Of a stretch of 37,163 nt of DNA, positions 7,846 to 15,797 are shown piece after piece. The position numbers were made by a program, and so were the translations under genes. A model generated the notes under the pieces. The model had not been told where the DNA came from, did no database searches, and saw only the letters and a program-made list of their open reading frames with translations. The DNA comes from Peptostreptococcaceae bacterium pGA-8 (lineage in GTDB: Bacteria > Bacillota > Clostridia > Peptostreptococcales > Anaerovoracaceae), in NCBI GenBank assembly GCA_900112915.1, contig FONK01000017.1, positions 1 through 37,163 of the forward strand, in the 5' to 3' direction. Each line of letters opens with the position of its first letter. Position 1 is the stretch's first letter.

Positions 7846-8547
7846 ATGCCACTTATAACATGTGAGGGTGTATCCTTTGCCTACGAGGGCAAGCAGGTAC
7901 TGAACAATTTAAATTTTCAAGTGAATAAAGGAGACTACCTTTGCATAGTCGGTGAAAACGGTGCCGGGAAAAGTACCTTAGTTAAAGGTATCCTGGGTCT
8001 TAAGGAGCCTGAGTCAGGTCGCATTGCTTTTGAGGAAGGGCTTAAGCCCACGGAAGTGGGCTACCTCCCTCAGCAGGCTGATACACAGAGGGACTTCCCC
8101 GGCGGCGTTTTTGAGATTGTCCTGTCCGGCAGGCTGAACAGCCGGGGAATTAAGCCCTTCTACTCCCGCACCGACAAGGAGATTGCTATGGAAAATCTTC
8201 GTGCCCTCGGCATTGAGGACTTAAAGAAAAAATGCTATGCCGAGCTGTCCGGCGGACAGCAGCAGCGAGTTTTGCTGGCACGTGCCCTATGTGCTACCAG
8301 CAAACTGCTTCTTCTTGATGAGCCTGTTACAGGACTGGATCCTAAAATGACCTCAGACTTTTATAGCCTGGTTCGTGAGCTTAACGAGCATGGCATAACC
8401 ATAATCATGGTCTCTCATGACTTAGCCGGTGCTCTTACCAATGCCGACCACATTATCCATTTGGGCAAAAGCTCCCACTTCTTCGGAACTCTGGATGAGT
8501 ACAGAGAAAGTTCGCTAGGCAAAGAATTCTTGGGAAGAGAGGTGTAA
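7846..8547 (+). CDS. znuC: Zinc-type ABC transporter ATP-binding protein
   Basis: The 233-residue ATPase has Walker A GENGAGKST, Q-loop in VGYLPQQADTQ, signature LSGGQQQRV, Walker B LLLLDEPVTGLD and the H-loop VSHD. It powers uptake through the permease encoded next. ATG follows the binding-protein stop by one base, so translation is coupled. Assignment to zinc comes from the His-rich partner and the Fur-family repressor, not from the ATPase itself. Confidence 0.94.
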   Translation: MPLITCEGVSFAYEGKQVLNNLNFQVNKGDYLCIVGENGAGKSTLVKGILGLKEPESGRIAFEEGLKPTEVGYLPQQADTQRDFPGGVFEIVLSGRLNSRGIKPFYSRTDKEIAMENLRALGIEDLKKKCYAELSGGQQQRVLLARALCATSKLLLLDEPVTGLDPKMTSDFYSLVRELNEHGITIIMVSHDLAGALTNADHIIHLGKSSHFFGTLDEYRESSLGKEFLGREV

Positions 8548-8552
8548 TAGCA

Positions 8553-9365
8553 ATGAACACTTTTATTGAAATGCTGCAATATCCCTTCCTACAAAGAGCG
8601 CTAATTGTTGGAATTCTAATTTCTATATGTGCCGCCCTGCTTGGGGTCAGTCTTGTTTTGAAGCGTTACTCGATGATAGGGGACGGATTAAGCCATGTCG
8701 GCTTTGCGGCTCTGGCCATTGCCTATGCTTTTAACACAGCTCCTCTGATGGTATCTATACCTGTCTGCCTTGTGGCAGCCTTTTTCCTTCTGAGACTCAC
8801 AGAGAATTCCAAGATAAAGGGAGATGCCGCTACAGCACTTCTTTGCAGTGGCGCTCTTGCCATAGGTGTTATGACAATTTCCCTGACCCAAGGTATGAAT
8901 ACGGATGTATGTAACTATATGTTCGGCAGTATTTTAGCCATGAGCAGAGAAGATGTTTATCTTTCTGTAGCTTTATCAATAGTTGTAATGATACTTTATG
9001 GCTTCTTCTATCACAAGCTATTTGCGGTAACCTTTGATGAGCAGTTTGCCAAGGCGACGGGAATCAAAACCAACTGGTACAACATGCTTTTAGCTCTTTT
9101 GACGTCAATTACCGTTGTCCTGGGCATGCGAATGATGGGAACTCTGTTAATTTCAAGCTTAATCGTCTTCCCTGCCCTGACAGCTATGCGTGTTTGCAAA
9201 AGATTTTTTTCAGTAATCCTGCTTTCCGGCATTCTTTCTATTGCAGAATTTGTCTCGGGAGTGTATATTTCTTATGTATTCTCTACGCCGACAGGTGCCA
9301 GCATCGTAATTGTGGATATTGCGGTCTTTATGATTTTCGCACTATACAGGCGTTTGATGAAATAG
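8553..9365 (+). CDS. znuB: Zinc-type ABC transporter permease
   Basis: The 270-residue membrane protein of the ABC-3 family has about eight hydrophobic helices and the family stretches LGVSLVLKRYSMIGDGLSHVGFAALAIAY and GMRMMGTLLISSLIVFPALTAMRV. It starts 5 bases after the ATPase stop, with GAGAGGTG upstream. The signature GDGLSHVGFA is typical of the metal importers of the ZnuB/MntB group. Confidence 0.94.
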   Translation: MNTFIEMLQYPFLQRALIVGILISICAALLGVSLVLKRYSMIGDGLSHVGFAALAIAYAFNTAPLMVSIPVCLVAAFFLLRLTENSKIKGDAATALLCSGALAIGVMTISLTQGMNTDVCNYMFGSILAMSREDVYLSVALSIVVMILYGFFYHKLFAVTFDEQFAKATGIKTNWYNMLLALLTSITVVLGMRMMGTLLISSLIVFPALTAMRVCKRFFSVILLSGILSIAEFVSGVYISYVFSTPTGASIVIVDIAVFMIFALYRRLMK

Positions 9366-9391
9366 TTCAGAATGTAACGATAGGAGATTAT

Positions 9392-9949
9392 ATGGTTAAA
9401 TCTATACACAACAAAAAAGCCCTACTCCTTGCTTTAGTCATGGTCTTAGCATTGCTGAGCAGCTGCACGGATAAGGACAGCGGCAAAAATCCGGCAAAGG
9501 ATTTATCCAAGCCGCAAAGTGATGTAAGCATGTCCGGAAAAGACGAGTACCCTCATGATCTGAAAAAGGATAGGAAAGAGTTTGATCCCAAAAATATTAA
9601 TATAGTAGTCGGCGATAATCTATACGCCACTAAGATAAACGATTGGTTTGCAAACACTGTGGACTATATAGGTCAAACCGTTGAAATTGACGGCTTCTAT
9701 GTGGATATTGGCGGATATTCATATGTAGGGCGTTTAGGACCGTCATGTCCATACTGTAAAGGCGGATATGTTTCCTTTGAATTTAAAGGCGATCAGGATT
9801 TATCAGCATTTAAATCGGGTGAAACCTGGATAAGAGTGCAAGGAATAATAAGAGAGGGCAACAACTCAATATATGGACCCTTCCCATACATAGAAGCAAT
9901 AAATGTCATCGAGCTGGAAGAAAAAGGATTGGAAACCGTTGCAAATTGA
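9392..9949 (+). CDS. Lipoprotein of the zinc operon, resembling the C-terminal domain of YcgQ/DUF1980
   Basis: This 185-residue protein has a lipoprotein signal (LLALVMVLALLSSC, lipobox LSSC) followed by a Lys/Asp/Ser-rich linker and a globular domain. The domain contains DYIGQTVEIDGFYVD, a CPYC pair and WIRVQGIIRE, a layout that recalls the OB-like C-terminal domain of the DUF1980/TIGR03943 proteins found beside COG0701 permeases in zinc regulons. That link is from memory and moderate. ATG 9392 has AGGAG 5 bases upstream; the frame is open further upstream but overlaps the permease. It lies 26 bases after the permease and before a strong terminator, so it is the last operon gene; a role in metal handling at the outer membrane face is inferred. 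Confidence 0.75.
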   Translation: MVKSIHNKKALLLALVMVLALLSSCTDKDSGKNPAKDLSKPQSDVSMSGKDEYPHDLKKDRKEFDPKNINIVVGDNLYATKINDWFANTVDYIGQTVEIDGFYVDIGGYSYVGRLGPSCPYCKGGYVSFEFKGDQDLSAFKSGETWIRVQGIIREGNNSIYGPFPYIEAINVIELEEKGLETVAN

Positions 9950-9967
9950 AAATACTGAAAATGAGGT

Positions 9968-10005
9968 AAAAGAGCTGTTTCTCTCTCACGAGAAACGGCT
10001 CTTTT
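9968..10005 (+). terminator. Terminator closing the zinc operon
   Basis: Arms 9968-9983 and 9990-10005 (AAAAGAGC-T-GTTTCTC with GAGAAAC-G-GCTCTTTT) form a 16-bp stem with one T-G wobble and a 6-base loop, ending in TTTTGTT. The opposite strand also ends in TTTT, so it may serve the convergent ABC operon too. Confidence 0.88.
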
Positions 10006-10041
10006 GTTATTAAACACTTCAAATGCGGCTTAATTATATAC

Positions 10042-10794
10042 CTAATTCTTCCTGCCCCTATACTTAAAGGACGCAGCCAAAACCACCAGGCTTACAGTCA
10101 GCATAAAAATCGCAGACTGAATTAGGGGTGCAAAATTATAATCTCTATCCATCCATAGATCAATGAATCCGTTACCCAGCTGCTTCGTCATCAAAAGATC
10201 CGATACAGGCTCTACAAACTTCGGCAGCCTATCTGCCGGGATCCCCATATACCCGCTGAGAATCATCATTGCAAAATAAAGTCCCATGACAACCCCGTAG
10301 GTTATACCGAACTTCCTGATGAGACCGGCAATACCGTGTGCCAGTATCATCAAAATAGCCGCCAGAAGGAACTGGCCTGCTATCCAGACAACCAGCGCCT
10401 TTATCGTAGGGCTTTCCATCTGAATGAAGGGAATCGTTCCCGCTGCATATATACCGAAGCAAACTGTCAAGAATATGAAATTTGATACCAGCTTGGCTAC
10501 CAAAATATCCTTTTCTGAAAAACCGAATAACATAAGCCTATCCGGAATTGACTTATCCAGCTCATTGGAATATGTAGCAGCATGACTTAAAAACACCGTT
10601 GCCAAAGGAACCAGCATGGACATTCCGGTGAAAATAGCGGTCACAGCTTCCTTTCGGGCCAATTCCGGAACATCTGTCAAAGCCCCTGAAACTATTAAAT
10701 GAAGTAAAATGACAGGAAAAATCGCTCCAAAAAAGAAGGCGTAGCCATTGTACAGTGTATTAAAAAATTCGTACTTTATAAGATATTTATTCAT
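10042..10794 (-). CDS. ABC-2 type transporter permease
   Basis: The 250-residue protein has six hydrophobic segments and belongs to the small ABC-2 permease class (NKYEF-like start, long first loop ARKEAVTAIFTGMSML, then NELDKSIPDRLMLFGFSEKDILVAKL). Such subunits export peptides, drugs or lipids. ATG overlaps the ATPase stop by 4 bases (ATGA). It is the last gene of a regulator / kinase / ATPase / permease operon. The protein is not of the large FtsX/BceB type, so this is not a classical bacitracin-sensing module. Confidence 0.9.
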   Translation of the reverse strand: MNKYLIKYEFFNTLYNGYAFFFGAIFPVILLHLIVSGALTDVPELARKEAVTAIFTGMSMLVPLATVFLSHAATYSNELDKSIPDRLMLFGFSEKDILVAKLVSNFIFLTVCFGIYAAGTIPFIQMESPTIKALVVWIAGQFLLAAILMILAHGIAGLIRKFGITYGVVMGLYFAMMILSGYMGIPADRLPKFVEPVSDLLMTKQLGNGFIDLWMDRDYNFAPLIQSAIFMLTVSLVVLAASFKYRGRKN

Positions 10795-11657
10795 TGAAGC
10801 TTCCTCCTCATCTTTGCATTTATGGTCATTATCTCAATGTCATTATTGCTGCGTCTAAAGTTAATATCGGCTGAGGCCAGCTTGCTGCAAACAGCAACCT
10901 CTTCATCCCTGTTTTTACAAGAGACTGCAATGGTTCCTGCCGGAGCATAAATTCGATTATGCTCATTGGCAATTTCCTCAGCCTTATCGCTTTCTTTAAA
11001 AGCTATAACCGAATCGCCACAATATTTTTTAAAAAGCTCTTCCTTGTCGCCATAATCAACGACAGCCCCCTCTTCAAGATACAAAATCTTCGTAGCCAGA
11101 TTTTCCAGCTCTTCATAATAGTGAGATGTAATAAGTAGGGTTGTATCTGACCTCCGTTTATACCACTCCGTCAGCTTCTCCATCAGTCTTTGTCTCGTTT
11201 CAAAATCAAGACCTGAAGTAACCTCATCCAGCATGGTCACGGGGCTTTCCTTGCATAAAACCATAATTAAAGTCAGCCTCTGCTTCTGTCCTCCTGAAAG
11301 ATGCTTCCATCGCTTCTTAAGATTGTCTTTGAAATCAAAGAATTCTATCATCTCCATCAGAAGCGGATTGTTCTCAATCTTACAGCCCATTATCGCCTCC
11401 ATGATGATTTTCACAGGTACAGTTTCAATATATTCATTTTGTTGCATATGCACTGCAATCTCCCTGGACTCAATATCCATGGAAATATCGCCTTCATGAG
11501 GAACCACTCCGAGAATGCTCTTAAGCAATGTTGTCTTTCCCGCCCCATTGCTGCCGATGATCCCTACTCTGTCGCCGGCGTTAATTTCAATGACCCTACC
11601 CAGGTTCACTGCTATTTTGTCCTTAAAGCTTACCTTTACATTGTCCAGTATAATCAT
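10791..11657 (-). CDS. ABC transporter ATP-binding protein
   Basis: The 288-residue ATPase has Walker A GSNGAGKTT, signature LSGGQKQRL, a modified Walker B VTMLDEVTSGLD and the H-loop ITSHYYE. About 70 residues beyond the core form a C-terminal extension typical of exporters of the ABC-2 class. GGAGG lies before ATG 11657. It probably pairs with the six-helix permease overlapping its 3' end. Confidence 0.93.
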   Translation of the reverse strand: MIILDNVKVSFKDKIAVNLGRVIEINAGDRVGIIGSNGAGKTTLLKSILGVVPHEGDISMDIESREIAVHMQQNEYIETVPVKIIMEAIMGCKIENNPLLMEMIEFFDFKDNLKKRWKHLSGGQKQRLTLIMVLCKESPVTMLDEVTSGLDFETRQRLMEKLTEWYKRRSDTTLLITSHYYEELENLATKILYLEEGAVVDYGDKEELFKKYCGDSVIAFKESDKAEEIANEHNRIYAPAGTIAVSCKNRDEEVAVCSKLASADINFRRSNNDIEIMTINAKMRRKLQ

Positions 11658-11670
11658 TTACCATAGCCTC

Positions 11671-13224
11671 CTATTTTCTAATTGCAGCCACTACGACACT
11701 TTCATTGTTTTCGTCAATTTTACCTTCAATCTCCAGCCTCAGATTTAGCAGGTTTGCAAAATACCTTGACACATAAAGTCCTAGTCCGTGGCCATTTTTT
11801 GTACCCGTTACAAAGGGCTCAAAAATTGAAGCCTTTATGGACTCATCTAAATTCCCCGGCGCATTCTTGACAATGATGGCATCATTGGTCACCAGGATTT
11901 TTACAAACCCCTTATCATCGCAATACTTCACAGCATTAGATACTAAGTTATCTATTATGAGACGAAGCATATCTCCATTGCTATGCCAAGCTTCATTATA
12001 CTCACTTGAATCAATGGACAGTGCAATGCCCTTATTATCCATCTCTATTCTGTAGGATTCTGAAACTGAGCTGCACAGACCGGCTACATCTACATAAGTC
12101 CTGTCTTCATCAGAAGACAAATGATTCAGCTCTAAAACCCTGTTCACAATCTCACTCATTTCTGCCAGCTTTTCCTTTACCATAGGCAGGTATCTGTCCT
12201 TATCAGAAAACTTGCCCACATTGGAAATCATGCTGTCTACAAGCAAGGTTGCCGCTGCTATCGGAGTTTTTAGCTGATGAGAGGATGAGCGCATGAAAAT
12301 TTCCTTTCGTCTCCCCTCTTCGCTAAGCCTTTTGAAGCTTTCAGCTTGGGCAGCATATAGCAAATTCAACGACTTAGCCAGATCTCCAATCTCGTCATCT
12401 GATTCCACGGAAATTGGCGCACATTCCAGCCCCTGGTTTTGCCTCTTCCTCGCATCTCGTTCCAAATCCTCTATAGGCCTTATTATTTTTCCGGAATAAA
12501 GTACGGATATGCAAAATGCCAACAATATAATAAGGGGAATAAAAACCGGGATGGCTCTATAAATTACCGGCTTAATATCATCTGCCGTTGGTGTAATAAC
12601 GCTGTTCATGAAAAGAAATACTTGCCCCTGCTTCTTGCCGACTCCAACATATGATGTGTATTTGGTTCCCGTAGATTTATTTATGACTGACATCTCAGCC
12701 AAACCTGCACTTTTACCTACAGAATGAAATTTAATATCGCCTTCTTTAAAATTTATATTGTCAGTTCCCTCAAACTTAAACTTAAAATCCTTTTCAACAT
12801 TGCTTAAAACTCTGGCAGAAAGCTTCTTAAACTTTTCCTCAAATTCCTTCCCCATATGTTGAATATCCGGGTCGCCTTTTTTATAATCCTCAAAGGATGA
12901 TTCTCTGATACTGTCAACAGTCTCCTTTATATACTCATCACCGGGCTCGATATACCCTTTAAAAGCACTGTTTGAAAGCTCTAATCTATAGCCTTCTTTT
13001 GGAATTACAACGCCGAAGCTGCTGCTGTCCTTAAACTTAGCTCCCGCCAGGCTTCCCTTTTCAATAAGGTGATTGAACATATCTTCAGAATTTGCCAGGT
13101 TTTCATTTAACCTATATTCCATATAAAGAGGCGGCAGCATGAATATCATATATCCCAGTATTGCTACGCCCACCGCCAGTGATATTACAATACTGTACAA
13201 AAAAGTTTTATTCCTGAGTTTCAT
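11671..13224 (-). CDS. Membrane sensor histidine kinase with large extracytoplasmic domain
   Basis: The 517-residue kinase has TM1 at about 10-30, an extracytoplasmic region of about 190 residues, TM2 at about 224-244, a HAMP segment to about 300, HisKA with SSSHQLKTPIA (His316) and HATPase with N-box DNLVSNAVKY and lid GHGLGLYVSR. The usual D-x-G-x-G box is replaced by IVKNAPGN. ATG 13224 directly follows the regulator TAG. The long sensor region suggests direct ligand binding, and the downstream ABC exporter suggests the ligand may be its substrate; both are inference. Confidence 0.94.
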   Translation of the reverse strand: MKLRNKTFLYSIVISLAVGVAILGYMIFMLPPLYMEYRLNENLANSEDMFNHLIEKGSLAGAKFKDSSSFGVVIPKEGYRLELSNSAFKGYIEPGDEYIKETVDSIRESSFEDYKKGDPDIQHMGKEFEEKFKKLSARVLSNVEKDFKFKFEGTDNINFKEGDIKFHSVGKSAGLAEMSVINKSTGTKYTSYVGVGKKQGQVFLFMNSVITPTADDIKPVIYRAIPVFIPLIILLAFCISVLYSGKIIRPIEDLERDARKRQNQGLECAPISVESDDEIGDLAKSLNLLYAAQAESFKRLSEEGRRKEIFMRSSSHQLKTPIAAATLLVDSMISNVGKFSDKDRYLPMVKEKLAEMSEIVNRVLELNHLSSDEDRTYVDVAGLCSSVSESYRIEMDNKGIALSIDSSEYNEAWHSNGDMLRLIIDNLVSNAVKYCDDKGFVKILVTNDAIIVKNAPGNLDESIKASIFEPFVTGTKNGHGLGLYVSRYFANLLNLRLEIEGKIDENNESVVVAAIRK

Positions 13225-13938
13225 CTACGCTCTCCATTTATAACCAACGCCGACAACAGTTTCAATCCAAGGCTCCGGCAGCTTCTTCCGCAAATTTTTT
13301 ACATGGGCGTCAATAATGCGGTCATTGCCTATATATTCGTCGTTGAAAATATTGTTAATCAACTGTTCCCTTGTAAACACTCGTCCCGGCTGAGATTTTA
13401 ATGTCTTAAGCAAAAGAAATTCGCTGACTGTAAGACCCAATTTATTTCCTTTGTAGCTTGCCTCATAGCCATCCTCATCTACATATAGCTCCTTCTCATC
13501 CCATTCCGCATTTTTCTGAGCATGCTCCTTTTCCGACAGCTGTTTTGTTCTACGAAGCACCGCCTCTATTCTCTTTAACAGGATAATAGGCGAAGCGGGC
13601 TTGGTAATGTAGTCATCTGCAAAGCTGTTAAATGCCTCAAGCTGCATATTTACATCATCATAGGCTGTCAGCATAATTACACCCAAGCGGTGACCGGTGG
13701 TTTTTCTTATATGCTTTAGAACCTCTATGCCGGAGCTGCCCTTTACATTAATGTCAAGAACCGCCAAATCAATTCCTGTCTTCTCAGCATCCTCTGTAAG
13801 AGCTGCTCCTTCGTCAAGGAGCTTAATAGCTTCATCGCCATTGCTGCAGCCTACAACATCGTATCCGGCTACAAGCATATATTCCGTTAGAACCTCTCGT
13901 ATTATTTCTTCATCCTCTAAAAACAGTATCTTGCTCAT
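13225..13938 (-). CDS. OmpR/PhoB-family response regulator
   Basis: The 237-residue regulator has acidic residues Glu8-Asp9, phosphoacceptor Asp62 (LAVLDINVKG), Thr91 and Lys113, then a winged helix with LTVSEFLLLKTLKSQPGRVFTREQL in outline, IIDAHVKNLRKKL and GVGYKW. The receiver has an insert of about ten residues (ALTEDAEKTG) before the phosphoacceptor strand. ATG 13938 has GGAAAGGA upstream. A direct repeat with 11-base spacing upstream suggests autoregulation. Confidence 0.94.
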   Translation of the reverse strand: MSKILFLEDEEIIREVLTEYMLVAGYDVVGCSNGDEAIKLLDEGAALTEDAEKTGIDLAVLDINVKGSSGIEVLKHIRKTTGHRLGVIMLTAYDDVNMQLEAFNSFADDYITKPASPIILLKRIEAVLRRTKQLSEKEHAQKNAEWDEKELYVDEDGYEASYKGNKLGLTVSEFLLLKTLKSQPGRVFTREQLINNIFNDEYIGNDRIIDAHVKNLRKKLPEPWIETVVGVGYKWRA

Positions 13939-13984
13939 GAGTTTCCTTTCCTGTCCACTGTGGTTATTTTTAATTTACCGCACC

Positions 13985-14004
13985 CATATGAATTTCATAT
14001 GAAT
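13985..14004. promoter_or_regulatory. Direct repeat, possible PhoB-class operator
   Basis: CATATGAAT occurs at 13985-13993 and again at 13996-14004, an 11-base period, about 50 bases upstream of the response regulator start. Tandem repeats with 11-base spacing are the usual binding pattern of OmpR/PhoB winged-helix regulators. Confidence 0.5.
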
Positions 14005-14024
14005 ATGATATGTATCTTTTAGAT

Positions 14025-14060
14025 ACTAAAAAGGCAGCGGGACTGTATCCAACTGCCTAA
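14025..14060 (-). terminator. Terminator of the murT / oxidoreductase operon
   Basis: AGGCAG (14032-14037) and CTGCCT (14053-14058) pair, and on the minus strand the hairpin is followed by TTTTTAG. It starts 11 bases after the DUF1667 stop. Confidence 0.75.
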
Positions 14061-14068
14061 ATTCAAAA

Positions 14069-14455
14069 TTAAATCCTATCAACATTGCTTGTAGCAACGA
14101 CTTTGATTCCTGTATTGCAAAGGTTTCCAATTACTACATCTCCAATTTTAACCGGAGCCTGCATCTTCGCCCTTCTAATTTCGTTCATGGCATCAAAAAT
14201 CAGGTTCTTAGGAATAGCCTCTTTGGTTTTTACCGATACTACCGGTTTATCACCCTTTAAAACCATAACAGAAGATGTCACCATCCTTTTAGGTGCCGTC
14301 AACTCGGAAATTGCGTATTCTTTACCCTTTATACAGGTGTTTCCCTTTATTTCCAGCTCCTCAGGCACTGTTAAATCGCCTTTAACAAAGACCTTGCATC
14401 CTAAGGGGCAATTGATGCAGATTAAATCTGTGTCTACATTTTTTTCTTCACTCAT
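14069..14455 (-). CDS. DUF1667 family protein
   Basis: The 128-residue protein has four cysteines placed for a metal or Fe-S site: Cys13, Cys16 and Cys20 (CINCPLGC) and Cys41 (NTCIKGKEYA), then ELTAPKRMVTSSV, the family's usual core. DUF1667 proteins are regularly encoded after GlpA-like and FAD-oxidoreductase genes in Clostridia, as here, and may act as an electron-carrying third subunit; this is inference. It starts 16 bases after the oxidoreductase stop with GGAGG upstream, and a terminator follows. Confidence 0.92.
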   Translation of the reverse strand: MSEEKNVDTDLICINCPLGCKVFVKGDLTVPEELEIKGNTCIKGKEYAISELTAPKRMVTSSVMVLKGDKPVVSVKTKEAIPKNLIFDAMNEIRRAKMQAPVKIGDVVIGNLCNTGIKVVATSNVDRI

Positions 14456-14471
14456 AACCTTGCCTCCTTCT

Positions 14472-15797
14472 CTATATTACAAACTCTTTATCAATTTCAA
14501 AAGCGGAAATGGAGATTTTATCGTCGGCCCCTGTTCCTTCCAGCCATTTCTTCTTAAAAGTAATATTTTCCATCTCTCCGGGCGCCATTATCATCTTATT
14601 TTTAGACATAACGGTTTTATCCCCTATTGAGACCACTATTTTTGACCTTCCCATAGGCTTAGACACTCTAAATCTAAAAATCTGCTCATCATCCAGATTA
14701 TCTGAATGTATTTCCTGCGGCACTACATATCTCACTGCACCAAGAGTCTCAATATGACGAGCATGCTCTTTTGTGTTCACCTCTTCACCTTGGCTTCTTA
14801 TGAAGGCTGCCGCCTTTCTGCCTGCAACATCAGCTTCATCTGACACATAATCAACCAGATCATGAACATGCAGCACATTGCCACAGGCAAACACACCTCT
14901 ACAGCTTGTTTCCATTGCCTCATCCACTACCGGACCATTGGTAATAGGTGAAATTTCAATTCCTGCAGAAAGACTGACTTCATTTTCCGGAATAAGTCCT
15001 ACAGACAACAAAAGAGTGTCACATTTATATTCCTTTTCCGTCCCCGGGATTGGCTGAAGGTTTTCATCTACCTGAGCGGCTACAATTGAGGTTACCCTTT
15101 CTTTACCCTTTACATCTATTACAGTATGACTTAGATGCAATGGAATGCTGTAGTCCTCAAGACATTGGACAATATTTCTCTTCAATCCGCCTGAATATGG
15201 CATCAGCTCAAGGACACAATGAACCCTTGCACCTTCAAGACTCATTCGTCTTGCCATAATCAAACCGATGTCCCCTGAACCTAAAATTACCACATCTTTA
15301 CCAACATTCCTGCCTTCAATGTTCACAAGCCTTTGTGCCGTACCTGCGGAAAAAACACCTGCCGGTCTGAAGCCCGGTATATTAAGCGCTCCTCTGGGTC
15401 TCTCTCTACAGCCCATTGCCAAAATTACCGCCTTAGCCTTTATTTGGTACATGCCCTCGGATCTGCTCACAACTGTTGCCAAATTGCCGTAGGAATCCTT
15501 ATTTTCATCATTTTCCACAGGCTTTAAATCAATGACCATAGAATTTGTTTTTATTTCTATTCCCAGTCCATTTACCTTATCTATGTAACGGCCTGCATAT
15601 TCAGGTCCTGTCAGCTCTTCCTTAAAGGTATGAAGTCCAAAGCCGTTATGGATACACTGGTTTAAAATTCCTCCCGCTTCAATATCGCGCTCAAGAATCA
15701 AAATATCCCGGATGCCTTCCTCATATGCACCTACAGCAGCAGCCAGCCCTGCCGGACCTCCACCAATTACAAGAAGTTCTCTATTAATGATTTTCAT
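14472..15797 (-). CDS. FAD-dependent pyridine nucleotide-disulphide-type oxidoreductase
   Basis: The 441-residue flavoprotein has an N-terminal FAD motif (VIGGGPAGLAAAVGAYEEG), a second dinucleotide motif (VILGSGDIGLIMARRMS) and ACGNVLHVHDLVD near the C-terminal FAD site. It lacks the redox C-x4-C of disulphide reductases. In Clostridia this protein follows a GlpA-like dehydrogenase and is thought to pass electrons between its flavin and the Fe-S partner. ATG 15797 is preferred because GGGAGG lies 5-6 bases before it; a longer frame to 15827 has no site. It overlaps the GlpA-like gene by 14 bases. Confidence 0.92.
   Translation of the reverse strand: MKIINRELLVIGGGPAGLAAAVGAYEEGIRDILILERDIEAGGILNQCIHNGFGLHTFKEELTGPEYAGRYIDKVNGLGIEIKTNSMVIDLKPVENDENKDSYGNLATVVSRSEGMYQIKAKAVILAMGCRERPRGALNIPGFRPAGVFSAGTAQRLVNIEGRNVGKDVVILGSGDIGLIMARRMSLEGARVHCVLELMPYSGGLKRNIVQCLEDYSIPLHLSHTVIDVKGKERVTSIVAAQVDENLQPIPGTEKEYKCDTLLLSVGLIPENEVSLSAGIEISPITNGPVVDEAMETSCRGVFACGNVLHVHDLVDYVSDEADVAGRKAAAFIRSQGEEVNTKEHARHIETLGAVRYVVPQEIHSDNLDDEQIFRFRVSKPMGRSKIVVSIGDKTVMSKNKMIMAPGEMENITFKKKWLEGTGADDKISISAFEIDKEFVI

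Noticed and set aside
10042-13938. BceRS-BceAB bacitracin-type module
   Set aside because: The permease is a small six-helix ABC-2 protein and the kinase has a large outer domain, unlike Bce systems.
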